From the NCBI RefSeq assembly GCF_023242315.1, contig NZ_JALLIY010000005.1:1-64000 (forward strand): a stretch of DNA of 64,000 nucleotides. The letters are read 5' to 3'. Source of the stretch: Pseudomonas sp. MWU13-2105 (lineage in GTDB: Bacteria; Pseudomonadota; Gammaproteobacteria; Pseudomonadales; Pseudomonadaceae). Below are positions 32,342 to 40,678 of the stretch, in pieces (the stretch's first letter is position 1; every line of letters begins with the position of its first letter). Both the position numbers and the translations under genes were made by a program. The notes under the pieces were generated by a model that saw only the letters and a program-made list of their open reading frames with translations, searched no databases and was not told the DNA's origin.

Positions 32342-32503
32342 GGCGAGCCGTACACAGGTTTGCAGACCGGGAAAAGGAACCGGCAGGCCGAAGCCTCCTG
32401 CGCACAGCTCGCCATAACACGAGCGTAAAAATGCCGCTTACGCGGCGCTGTGCGCCTTTTCGAGCCGGGCTGCAAAACCCGATGTCGCTGAATTTGCAGC
32501 GAC
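32342..32503 (-). ncRNA. Candidate structured RNA leader, copy 2
   Basis: Repeats the fold of copy 1. The closing stem joins 32400-32413 with 32342-32355, and the GTCGCTG/CAGCGAC hairpin is at 32484-32503. The T-run hairpin (32433-32446) here reads GCCGC-GTAA-GCGGC, with a GNRA-type loop and a full C-G pair where copy 1 has U-G. This change keeps the pairing and supports a real structure. Confidence 0.5.
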
Positions 32504-32743
32504 AGTCGAACTGTAGCCCTGACGTTTGGCGCACGCAATATTCTCCCATGCCTGAAGCGTGTGGGAAATATGAGTTTTTTCGGAAGGCTATTTCGTGTGC
32601 TGATTGAGGGTTGCTGGGCTGCGCCTGGAGGCACAAAAAACGGCCTATTCGAACGCCTACAACGCGTCATCTTTCATGCGCCAATTCATGGCTTTATGCT
32701 ATCATTGAACACCATATGTATTACCGTAGCAAAGGACGGCCTC

Positions 32744-33484
32744 GTGGTAAGAGTCAACATCAAGCGCCTCGCATTAATATTTCTACTTTTCTCCACAGTT
32801 GGTGCAAACGCCGAGAGTTTCAAAATCACCTCCGAAAGCGAAGCGCTATATTTTAAGGCATTACCTTACCTTGATGAGATCGACAAAGAAGACAACGATT
32901 TTTTCAGAAAGTACGGTCGTCGCTCTTCTGAAACGAAACCTTCCGAGGATCAAAAGAAACAATATCGGGAACGATTGACATCACTTTTAAATAAAGGAAT
33001 CCCTCTACTCAAACAATCAGCTGATGAAGGCAATCCAGCCGCGCAGTACCGCCTGGCCTGGATTTCTTCGCGATTTGAACCTCGTGAAAAAGTCGTTGAT
33101 AAAATCTGTACGCTGCTAAAATCCAGTCTGAGCCACGGGTTTGCCCCAGCAGGTACACAGATGCTCATGTATTGCTTTGATGATGTCAAAACAACTGAAT
33201 TCCGTTCACTGATCGACGCCTTACCAAATGATGAAAACTCACTTCGCAAGTATTACCCGCAATCAACAATTATGGCGATCTGTGACATGTTTCATGGGGT
33301 CCGAGATAGCGATGCAATCGTCTCGCTTGATGAGAAAGACACTCGCGCCAATCTCTACATGTCTCTTGCCACTCAAATGTCTAGACAGAGCCTGAAGCAG
33401 GAGAGACTCCACTACCTTCAAAAAGCCGCCCAGTATGGATGTAAGGACGCAATAGAAAGACTTAGAACTCCAATCGGTAGTTGA
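32744..33484 (+). CDS. Secreted Sel1/TPR-like repeat protein
   Basis: A 246-residue protein. I chose the GTG at 32744 because AAAGGA lies 7 bases upstream and the product then begins with a clean signal peptide (KRLALIFLLFSTVGANA). One Sel1-like repeat is visible (LLKQSADEGNPAAQYRLAW), and LHYLQKAAQYGCKDAIERL near the C terminus looks like a second. Base use is clearly poorer in GC than the synthetase region, in line with an acquired segment. The role is unknown; Sel1 proteins usually mediate protein contacts in the envelope. Confidence 0.65.
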   Translation: MVRVNIKRLALIFLLFSTVGANAESFKITSESEALYFKALPYLDEIDKEDNDFFRKYGRRSSETKPSEDQKKQYRERLTSLLNKGIPLLKQSADEGNPAAQYRLAWISSRFEPREKVVDKICTLLKSSLSHGFAPAGTQMLMYCFDDVKTTEFRSLIDALPNDENSLRKYYPQSTIMAICDMFHGVRDSDAIVSLDEKDTRANLYMSLATQMSRQSLKQERLHYLQKAAQYGCKDAIERLRTPIGS

Positions 33485-33597
33485 AAGATACGAATTTTCC
33501 ATCAAGCACAAATTAGAGCTCTGAAGGTCATGGCGCAAAGGTGAGACGCTGTGTACTTATAGCCATTTTTATTCAATTACCCCGTTATGGAGACTTT

Positions 33598-34197
33598 ATG
33601 CGCCCCTATGGCCTGTTCTACGTTCTACTTGGTTGGATGCTCACCGGCTGCAGCATTCCTTATCAAACACCTGAAGCCCTGAGACAGATTGAGCACGACC
33701 TGAAGATTCCCCAGGGTTCGATGCAGGCCCTGAGCCAAACCAACTGGTGCTACCTGCCCTATGGTTCGGATCATGGTGGCGACGGACAGTGCAGGGCCGT
33801 GCAAGGCTTGGGAATCCTTGCCAGCGATGGCTTGATACTGAGCACTTATTCAGGCGGTAGCTATCAACGCTTCATCACCCTGCGCACCAGCGATGTACTC
33901 TGCATCAAGACCTTCCGTGGCCGCGAAGCCGCCGAGAGCTTCTTTGCCTTCACACAAGCTGGTGCCACACAGATCATCCCGATGACCGCCAACGGGCATC
34001 TCAACACCCCAATAAAAATCCAGTTTCTGGATTACCTGATCGGCCAGAACCAGCCAAGCGCAATGGGTTCCGATAAGAGCTATGTCCGCGACACCGGAAA
34101 AAAGTCCTACTCTGCAGGTACTGTCCCGGGTACGAAAATACCCTACTTCTCTTCAACGGCGGTCACGGAAGTCTTCAATCCCTGCCCGAAAAACTAA
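33598..34197 (+). CDS. Hypothetical lipoprotein
   Basis: A 199-residue protein. The start is ATG 33598 with GGAG just upstream; the longer frame to 33541 adds a non-signal leader. The lipobox is LTGC (Cys about 18), and the mature part has several Cys residues (NWCYLPYG, GQCRAVQG, VLCIKTF). I do not recognise a family. The last 22 codons and about 60 bases beyond are copied at 37137-37262, showing local duplication. Confidence 0.6.
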   Translation: MRPYGLFYVLLGWMLTGCSIPYQTPEALRQIEHDLKIPQGSMQALSQTNWCYLPYGSDHGGDGQCRAVQGLGILASDGLILSTYSGGSYQRFITLRTSDVLCIKTFRGREAAESFFAFTQAGATQIIPMTANGHLNTPIKIQFLDYLIGQNQPSAMGSDKSYVRDTGKKSYSAGTVPGTKIPYFSSTAVTEVFNPCPKN

Positions 34198-34315
34198 GGC
34201 GCCGCCGGTCTGTTTCATATCGACTAGGTGCCATCATCCCGCACCAGACAACGTTTACTGCTGATTCCTGGGCGGCCCTCAACGAAATTAAATAAATTTG
34301 TCCTCTTTTCACGCT

Positions 34316-34400
34316 CGTACTGATTGAGGGCTGCGGGGCTGCGCCTCGTGCCATAAAGCGAAGACCCAAGTCTTACCCCTCGTTAAGGACAACACGTTGT
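34316..34400. repeat. Third, short copy of the duplication tail
   Basis: CGTACTGATTGAGGG... through AAGCGAAGACCCAAG...CTTACCCC matches the distal end of the 29241-30050 block and the 50 bases beyond it. It carries no gene. The gap 34198-34416 otherwise shows only an AAATAAATTTGTCC motif at 34288. Confidence 0.6.
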
Positions 34401-34416
34401 TAAGCAAGGACAGAGA

Positions 34417-34914
34417 TCACTCCCCAAGAAACCGTCCTGCAAATCGCCAGCTCTGCGGGGAGTGGCGCGTTTCTACAATTAAATCCCCCTTCTTTACATT
34501 TATGTGGCGCTGTAATGGAATCAACGCTGGATCCGTCACTATGGTGTCTTCAGATGCAACGGTATAGGTAAATCCGAGCCTGCTGTTGAAGCCGTTATAC
34601 AATTTGCAGTCAATGGTTGGCGAAGGGTCGACGCGGCCGACGCATTCCGTGACCCTCTCGGAGTAGAGAGGGCGGATTTTTTCCTTACTGTAGTAGGAAA
34701 GAATGAAGCCACTTCCGAATCGTCTAAATAGGAGTTTTGTATAACCGGCTGAATGTCCACCATCGTCAGTCAACTCCACGGGGCGTGTGAAATAGTCGAG
34801 GGCTTTGGCGGTTTCAATGTCCTGTGCCTTTTGTTGTTCAGGAGTCAACGGCGTAGCGCAGGATGCGACAAGGGTGGATGCGATTAGACATAGAAGAAGA
34901 TGGCGCAGAGACAT
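34417..34914 (-). CDS. Hypothetical lipoprotein
   Basis: A 165-residue protein with a lipoprotein signal (LLLCLIASTLVASC, Cys about 19) followed by a polar domain with no family I recognise. It contains two further Cys residues (TECVGRV, IDCKLYNG) that could form a disulfide. It stands alone on the minus strand in the accessory region, with AT-rich flanks. Confidence 0.6.
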   Translation of the reverse strand: MSLRHLLLCLIASTLVASCATPLTPEQQKAQDIETAKALDYFTRPVELTDDGGHSAGYTKLLFRRFGSGFILSYYSKEKIRPLYSERVTECVGRVDPSPTIDCKLYNGFNSRLGFTYTVASEDTIVTDPALIPLQRHINVKKGDLIVETRHSPQSWRFAGRFLGE

Positions 34915-35045
34915 AAAAATTACCTACTCGTGAGATACTTTCCAGAAAGACCGTGCAAAATCCACGCACTGATTTAACGCTATAAATATGAAAAATTGTT
35001 CACCCCCTCTATCGCACAACACTCTGCGACATAGAGATTCTGGGA

Positions 35046-36266
35046 CTACTTCACCGTATTCCAAAGTGCAATCTGGAGTTCCCCCACTAACACATCTGTA
35101 TAGTCGTAGGGCATTTCTTGGATTATTACAACTCGCCAAAAGCACGAGCCAGACTGGACTATCTTGACTTTAAGTCGGGAACCTCCATCCTTAACCATCC
35201 CACCATAACCTTGCCAATATGGGTATTTTTCTTTTTCGAAAAAACGACCGCCACCCGAGAAGCTCATATAGGTCACCGCATTTTTTTGGAATGCACGCAC
35301 ATATTCATCCAGGGTAGAACCTGCCTGTTGTTGCATAGCAAAAACGACTACGGCATGACCAGTTCGTTCGGAAAACTCATACACTTGGTGGCCACCACCA
35401 TTCACCCGAGCAGAAAACTTCCAACGCGAATCAAGCTTTGCTCTAAGTTTAGTAAGTGGATTTTCCCAATAGTAGCTCCTCTGCATGATGTGTTGTAGCA
35501 CTTCACGCTGGGTAGCTTGATCCATAGAGCTAAATAATGTTATGCCTCCGTAAACGCCTACAAAGGCAAAACCAAAAGTAATTTTACGTACCCAGGTTAA
35601 AGGTTTTGAGCGCACTCGAAAATTCAAGGACTCATCATAGCTAGTTTGATGCCCCCCCCTAAGCCTGTGCGCTTGGTTCGCCATTGTAAATAGATTGACG
35701 AAAGGAACTCCGAAAGCGAACGCGCTGGCCCATATTGAAAAATTTCGGTTGAGATACTGAAGAAAGTTTAGCGACTTTGCAGCGGACGTTTCAACCTTTA
35801 GTCCAAGCCAAGCCTTACCGGGGGTGTTTCCGAACACCCGATACAACAAAGCATCCAATAACATTGCAATCGGGAGACATAGTATACTGAACAGCGGATT
35901 CGCTCCTGTCTTATGGATCCACTCAACGAAATTTGTGGAGCAACTACCTAATACAGCGCCCAATACTAAGATTGTGAGCCCCGCCTCCCACCACGTGTCA
36001 AAAATACGAGCGAAAAACCGAGGCCAGCGAGTTGCGGAGGAATCACCAGGCCTGCCAGGATCGGTGCTCCATAATAAAGACGGAGAATCTGCTGCCTTTA
36101 AGTCGTACGGCTCCGATACTTTATCCCGAGGCCGCCAAGGATCCATGCTTTCGTTCCACAGAATGTTTTTTGAACCAGCGCCCTTGGATTGGCAAGATCG
36201 CTTCAGCTTATCCACTTCGACTGACCCAGTTTTTTTGCCGTTATTGATACGCCACCAAGTGACCAT
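35046..36266 (-). CDS. GYF_2-RDD membrane protein
   Basis: A 406-residue protein. Residues about 3-50 (WWRINNGKKTGSVEVDKL, then NILWNESMDPWRP) fit the GYF_2 fold, a small peptide-binding module often joined to RDD domains. Residues about 75-220 form an RDD-type membrane domain (ARIFDTWWEAGLTILVLG, NTPGKAWLGLKV, the RNFSIWASAFAFG helix). A further membrane segment near 230 leads to a C-terminal soluble part of about 130 residues. Start ATG 36266 follows AAGGAGTAATA. Codon use is AT-rich for the window. Its role is unknown; RDD proteins are candidate small transporters or envelope factors. Confidence 0.75.
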   Translation of the reverse strand: MVTWWRINNGKKTGSVEVDKLKRSCQSKGAGSKNILWNESMDPWRPRDKVSEPYDLKAADSPSLLWSTDPGRPGDSSATRWPRFFARIFDTWWEAGLTILVLGAVLGSCSTNFVEWIHKTGANPLFSILCLPIAMLLDALLYRVFGNTPGKAWLGLKVETSAAKSLNFLQYLNRNFSIWASAFAFGVPFVNLFTMANQAHRLRGGHQTSYDESLNFRVRSKPLTWVRKITFGFAFVGVYGGITLFSSMDQATQREVLQHIMQRSYYWENPLTKLRAKLDSRWKFSARVNGGGHQVYEFSERTGHAVVVFAMQQQAGSTLDEYVRAFQKNAVTYMSFSGGGRFFEKEKYPYWQGYGGMVKDGGSRLKVKIVQSGSCFWRVVIIQEMPYDYTDVLVGELQIALWNTVK

Positions 36267-36509
36267 TATTACTCCTTGCAGCCGACGAACATTAGACAGC
36301 ACATGACATATACGGAAGCGCGAAAACTTGGCTTATCGAGAGTTAAGCGGACTTTCCGATCAGATACCACATGACTCCTGACGATTATAGAAAAAACAAA
36401 CAAATCCGTTCTTTTTTTCGCCACCTACAATGCAAGCACTTCAAACAAGCATTCAATCAGGCTTTGTATCAACGTTACTCACGACCAACATCTACCATTT
36501 CGATCAATT

Positions 36510-36845
36510 TCATGCCACCGGCACTAACGCAAAAAGAATACCCCCCTTCGAAACATCATAACGCTCTATATACTCCTTAGCTTTCAAAGCACTCCGAACA
36601 ACAAAGTCCGCTTCGGATTCGAAATTATTTTTATTGCAAAACCAGCTATCGTAGTTTTGTTCGATACAACCCGACTCCAGACTATAAACATCCCCCCCCA
36701 AAATAGCCACGCCCGCACTAGATAGACGAGCAATAGCTTCTATTGCCTGCACAGCGGTAAGTGCCCAATTGCGCACACCTATGGATTCTAACGAATCCCC
36801 CACACCTAAAATTGCATCAATTTCTTCTGACCAAAAACCCGCCAA
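36510..36845 (-). CDS. Imm40-like immunity protein
   Basis: A 111-residue cytosolic protein with the run AIEAIARLSSAGVAILGGDVY, then a WFCNK segment and a YIERYD tail, the layout of Imm40 immunity proteins of polymorphic toxin systems. It begins with TTG, 3 bases after the stop of a toxin tail (36849-37007), with GGAGAG as ribosome site. That is the tight toxin-immunity spacing usual in contact-dependent inhibition loci. Its toxin survives only as a fragment, so this is an orphan antidote. Confidence 0.65.
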   Translation of the reverse strand: MAGFWSEEIDAILGVGDSLESIGVRNWALTAVQAIEAIARLSSAGVAILGGDVYSLESGCIEQNYDSWFCNKNNFESEADFVVRSALKAKEYIERYDVSKGGILFALVPVA

Positions 36846-36848
36846 AAT

Positions 36849-37007
36849 TTACTCTCCTCGACTAGGCCTAAATAGACGATGATTTATAGAACCATCGGGC
36901 TCTTTAATGAACTCAAAAACCCCCTCTTTACCTTGGTAGTCACCAGGAATTTTTAGTATATCCCTGACGATGCCGTCCCTACCAGTAAGCTGCGTGACTG
37001 ACACCAT
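36849..37007 (-). pseudogene. Orphan toxin C-terminal tail
   Basis: A 52-codon open stretch reads GRDGIVRDILKIPG, then KEGVFEFIKEPDGSINHRLF and RPSRGE before its stop. The GVFEWI-x-P-x-G-x-INHR-x-F-P pattern is the typical end of polymorphic (RHS/CdiA-type) toxins. Upstream the frame closes within a few codons of the ATG, so the rest of the toxin is gone. It lies directly before the Imm40-like gene and must once have been its partner. Confidence 0.6.
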
Positions 37008-37136
37008 GCCGGGGGATTACTCACTGTTGGATGTGCTGGAGAGGATGTGCATCCGATCCGAAGTAGCCCGAAAGAGGTTATCCTGACCTTAAATCAGCTG
37101 GCCCTGGAAGCGGTCGTGATTCCACCGATATCGCTC

Positions 37137-37262
37137 AGGGTAAGAAAATACCCTACTTCTCTTCAGTGGCGGTCACAGAAGTCTTCAGTCCCTGCCCGGA
37201 AAACTAGGTCAGCGCCAGTTTGGTTCATATCGACTCGGCGCCCCCTCCCGCGCTAGACGGCA
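37137..37262 (+). repeat. Duplicated 3' end of the 33598-34197 lipoprotein gene
   Basis: KKIPYFSSVAVTEVF, a few residues and a stop, plus about 60 bases of downstream sequence, repeat 34127-34250 with point changes. There is no start region. It is a gene fragment left by recombination between the lipoprotein locus and the toxin locus. The stretch 37008-37372 holds no other gene. Confidence 0.7.
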
Positions 37263-37372
37263 GATGCAGCCCAATCCGTTTCCTGCCAGGCCCTAATTGT
37301 ATTTGGCAAACGGCGAGGCCAATCGGGCTTTTCAGGGCCAGATAAGATTCCCTGACACTTATCGATCACCAG

Positions 37373-37723
37373 TCAGATACTGAGAAGCTTGGAGTCGAAC
37401 CAGACATCCTCGTATTGTTCCGTGATGAGAAACCTTGATCCAGGTGGAAGCCCCAAGTATGGGAGAAGCAGGGGCTCCCAATTTTCAACGTGCGAGACAT
37501 GCAAAGGAGCAAAAAAATCTGAAGCATCAGAAAGTACCTCTCCAGCCCATATATACCAGCCACACGTTCCAAGCTCGGGTTTAATTCGCATGCCGTTCAA
37601 CGGACGTACCCCATCCTTAACGTTAAGGGATATTCCAACTTTATGATTCAGATCACATCCAAAAAATTCCACACCCAACCTTGAACAAACTGCCCGCTGT
37701 ACCGCTTCTATATTTTCTTTCAT
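37373..37723 (-). CDS. Probable immunity protein to the HNH-type toxin
   Basis: A 116-residue protein (start ATG 37723) with GISLNVKDGVRPLNGMR, GWYIWAGE, DFFAPLHVSHVENW, a PGSRFLI turn and EDVWFDSKLL. I associate this layout with small immunity proteins of the Imm33-like kind, but the family name is tentative. The start lies 2 bases after the toxin stop, and this coupling is the main evidence for the role. A longer frame to 37795 runs through the toxin gene and is not the real start. Confidence 0.6.
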   Translation of the reverse strand: MKENIEAVQRAVCSRLGVEFFGCDLNHKVGISLNVKDGVRPLNGMRIKPELGTCGWYIWAGEVLSDASDFFAPLHVSHVENWEPLLLPYLGLPPGSRFLITEQYEDVWFDSKLLSI

Positions 37724-37725
37724 AG

Positions 37726-38037
37726 TCAAAATCCAAAATATTTTCTCATAGCCTTGCCAAATGCTCCTAGCTGTCCGCCCTGGCTTGCCGAACAACTTGG
37801 ACAGTGGGGCTGGACGGCGTTGAGCGACCTTTGAGCCTGCGAGTCGACCGCTCCGTCCCTATAATACTGCACTACTAATGGATCAATGTGGTCAGCAACC
37901 TGACGACTTGTTATTGCTCCGCAATCAACACAAGGTCGCCCTTGCACAGAAGCCCTCTGATCTGCTCCTGGGCCAGCGTCTGGAGGACGAGCGTAGGGAA
38001 TCGTTATGTTAGGGTTGGGGGTGAAATCCTCTCCGGG
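37726..38037 (-). pseudogene. Frameshifted HNH-like toxin domain of the upstream TpsA/CdiA protein
   Basis: The open frame gives GEDFTPNPNITIPYARPPDA, then QGRPCVDCG, RQVADHIDPLV, HCPSCSASQGG, and ends MRKYFGF. Two Cys pairs and an ADHIDPL core fit an HNH/treble-clef nuclease toxin tip. The preceding CDS (38004-40400) reaches this domain in the wrong frame. Restoring one C in the run at 38033-38034 (or one G on the coding strand) would join them. As sequenced, the toxin has no start of its own. Confidence 0.7.
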
Positions 38038-40400
38038 TACGCCCGATTTTGCCCCGCTCCCTCCTTTCCCCCCACCCAGAAGCCCCCTATCCCTAAGCCA
38101 ATACCTGGGCTGAGTCCTGGGTCGACCTTAATCGTCTCATCCCCAAGGTCCTCTTGCTCCTGAACAGGAAGGTGCTCACCCAACTCTTTTCTTAATTCAT
38201 GGTCTACGTCTTCTTGTGGGGTGTGATGTCCTTGCGCGTTGTACTTCTCCCCAGCCCCGCCAATCATGCTTCCCGTAGCAGCATCGCCACCCGCCAAAGA
38301 CGCAGAAAGCAGCCCGATAATCTGGGCAGTCGCAATCTTGCCGCCCTGGTTGGTGACGGCACCGGTGGTGGTGACTGTCAGGGCAGTACCGCTGGACAGA
38401 TTGCCGCTGCTGTTGTCGAGACTGCCGGCATTGACACTCAGGCTGCCGTCACTGGCGATCAGGCCCTGGAGGTTGGCCAGGGCGCCGTCCAAGGTAATGA
38501 CCAAAGCCGATTTGCCGCTGAGCGTACCGCCGCTGTTGTCCAGGCTGCTGCCATTGAGTGTTGTGGTACCCGCCTTGCCGAGTAATTGGCCGCCATTGCG
38601 GTTGGTGACGGCGGCGACGCTCACATGCAGATCGTTGTCGGCCAGGACCTTGCCGTTGTCGTCATTGTTGAGCTGCTGGCCCACCAGGGTCACAGCCTGG
38701 GTGCTGGACAGCTCGCCGCCACGGTTATCGATTTGGCCGACCTTGAGGGTGGTGCCTTTGACGCCCCCGATCAGACCGGCGTGTGTATTGTCGAGGTTGT
38801 CACCACTGAGGTTCAGATTGCCTTGACTGACCAGTACGCCCGCCTGATTGCCAAAGGTCCGGACCGTCGCGACAAGATCGCCCTTGCTGGAGATCGTGCC
38901 GACGCCGTTCTCAAGGTTATCGACCGTCAGGTTGAGCGTGCCATCAGTGCTGAGCTGGCCGTTACTGTTGAGCAGATGGCCCAAGGTCGCCGTAAGCGCG
39001 GTCGAGCTGTTGATCAGGCCACCCAGGCCGTTGAGCGCCGTATCAACGGTCAGGTTCAGCTGGTCAGCGCTGAGGACCCGACCTTTGTTCTGGTTGTCGA
39101 GCGTCCCTGCGGTGACAGTGGCTTGCCGCTGCCCGCTCAAGGTACCGCCCTGGTTGCCCAGGGTTTGCGTGACGGTGACGCTCAAGTCGCGACTGGCGAT
39201 AACGCTCTGGCCGGTGTTGCTGAAGTTCTGCGCCGTGACGCTGATATCACCCGTGCTGTTGCGCGTGTTGTCGGCGTTGACCCCGGCCTCGATGATGCCG
39301 TGGTTGGTCAACTGGCCGCCGCTGCCGAGGGTGATATTGTCCCTGGCCGCCAGGTTGTTCTGGCTATTCAGGTCACCCGTGGTCAGCACGCTCAAGCTGC
39401 TGCCGGCGTAGACCGGACCTTGGGCATCCAGGCTGGCGGCCTTCACATTGACGGCGCCACTGCCGGTGGCCTGGACCATGCTCAGTTGGCCGTTGGCATC
39501 GAGCTGGATATCACCGCCGCTGGCCGCCAGATTGCCGGCCAGTTTTACCCCGACCCCGGCTTCGGTACCCACCAGCTTGATGGCGCCGGCGTACATGCCA
39601 CCCAGTGCAGAGGAGTCGATGGCCACTTGTGGCTTGGTGCTGCCGTCGTCGGCACGCGCCGTGGCGCTGAGCGTGCGGGCGTCGACATCGTTACGCCCGG
39701 CGATAACGGTCAGTTGCTTGGCATTGATCTGCGCATTGATGGTCGCGGCACGGGTGATGATTTCGAACTGGTCGATATTGCTGGCGTTGAGACCGGCGCC
39801 GTCGATGGACACGCTGCCCTGGTCAACCTGATAACCCGTGACCTGACCGTTGGTAATCACTGCCTTGCCGGTGGTCAGCGTCGCTTGCGGGGTGTTGATA
39901 AAGCCACAGCCGTTACAACTGATGCCATACGGGTTGGCCACGATCACATGGGCTGACTGCCCCGCCACCTCGGTGTAGCCGCGCAACTGGCTCGGACTGC
40001 CACCATTCACTTCGTTGAGAATGACGTTGGCCGCAACACCATTGAAATTCGGGTTGCCGAGAATGATCCCGCCCAGTTGAGTGGACTGGGTTCTATTCGT
40101 TGAGTTGTTGAGGATGACCCCGTTGGCCCCGACGTTGTAGTCGCTGAACTGGTTGTGCGACAGCCCCTGGGCATTCGGCGCGGCGATATTGACGATGGGC
40201 ACGCCATTACCCGCTTGACCGAGCGTCGTCCCCGGCGCGTTGACCACGATCCCATCCGCCTGGGCCAGCAACGGTTGCCAGAACATCGCGTTCGCCAGAA
40301 TGAACGCCAACCCGCGCTTGGGCAGGCCAAGGAAGTGCTCACGGTTTTTCAGGGCAGCAGAAGGCTGGCGAGCCAGGAAGGCAAACTGACGAACGTCCAT
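38004..40400 (-). CDS. Filamentous-hemagglutinin-type exoprotein (TpsA/CdiA-like), short and frameshifted at the C end
   Basis: A 798-residue secreted protein. The N-terminal extended signal (AFLARQPSAALKNREHFLG...LAFILANAMFWQPLLAQA) leads into a TPS secretion domain at about 50-290, with NPNFNGVAANVILNEVNGG and the NPYGI...CNGCGFINTP segment. FHA-type repeats of about 20 residues (G-x-L-x-N-x-G, LDN) fill 290-690, then a compact pretoxin stretch follows (LLSASLAGGDAATGSMIGG). It is far shorter than classic CdiA proteins. After GKEGAGQNRAYP the frame drifts and stops 11 codons later, cutting off the toxin tip. No TpsB/CdiB transporter gene lies on either side. Confidence 0.85.
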   Translation of the reverse strand: MDVRQFAFLARQPSAALKNREHFLGLPKRGLAFILANAMFWQPLLAQADGIVVNAPGTTLGQAGNGVPIVNIAAPNAQGLSHNQFSDYNVGANGVILNNSTNRTQSTQLGGIILGNPNFNGVAANVILNEVNGGSPSQLRGYTEVAGQSAHVIVANPYGISCNGCGFINTPQATLTTGKAVITNGQVTGYQVDQGSVSIDGAGLNASNIDQFEIITRAATINAQINAKQLTVIAGRNDVDARTLSATARADDGSTKPQVAIDSSALGGMYAGAIKLVGTEAGVGVKLAGNLAASGGDIQLDANGQLSMVQATGSGAVNVKAASLDAQGPVYAGSSLSVLTTGDLNSQNNLAARDNITLGSGGQLTNHGIIEAGVNADNTRNSTGDISVTAQNFSNTGQSVIASRDLSVTVTQTLGNQGGTLSGQRQATVTAGTLDNQNKGRVLSADQLNLTVDTALNGLGGLINSSTALTATLGHLLNSNGQLSTDGTLNLTVDNLENGVGTISSKGDLVATVRTFGNQAGVLVSQGNLNLSGDNLDNTHAGLIGGVKGTTLKVGQIDNRGGELSSTQAVTLVGQQLNNDDNGKVLADNDLHVSVAAVTNRNGGQLLGKAGTTTLNGSSLDNSGGTLSGKSALVITLDGALANLQGLIASDGSLSVNAGSLDNSSGNLSSGTALTVTTTGAVTNQGGKIATAQIIGLLSASLAGGDAATGSMIGGAGEKYNAQGHHTPQEDVDHELRKELGEHLPVQEQEDLGDETIKVDPGLSPGIGLGIGGFWVGGKEGAGQNRAYPERISPPTLT

Positions 40401-40678
40401 GTCGGGATCTCAATGCAACGGAGGCGCGACAGGCGCCCGCAAGATAGCGTTATGCCATCAACCGGCGGCGATACTATGGCGCTATTTCAGTGGCGTCAAT
40501 TTGTCCAGCATGAAATATATTCAAAATGTTTCATGACTTTTTTCGACCCGGAAAGGCCAGTTCAGAAGATGTTGCGGTAATTCGTTGATAAGTATCGAAT
40601 CCGACACCAAACTACGCCGGCCTCTCGCCCGCACTTGGGCACGAGACGCCGCTATTGCTTCCGTCGAGACCTCCCCGC

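Larger units (their letters stand above)
31806..32622. repeat. Copy 2 of the ~810-base direct duplication
   Basis: Same order and orientation as 29241-30050. Its DUF3077-like gene has a 4-residue insertion (NPSNG region), and its leader keeps every stem. Where bases changed within stems, pairing is preserved. Confidence 0.85.

Noticed and set aside
37047..37256. A 69-codon plus-strand gene
   Set aside because: It reads the duplicated lipoprotein 3' end in the wrong frame; the correct frame gives the lipoprotein tail and no start.
38586..39956. 456-codon open frame on the plus strand inside the hemagglutinin gene
   Set aside because: It is antisense to conserved TPS and FHA repeats, has no ribosome site and carries a repetitive shadow composition.
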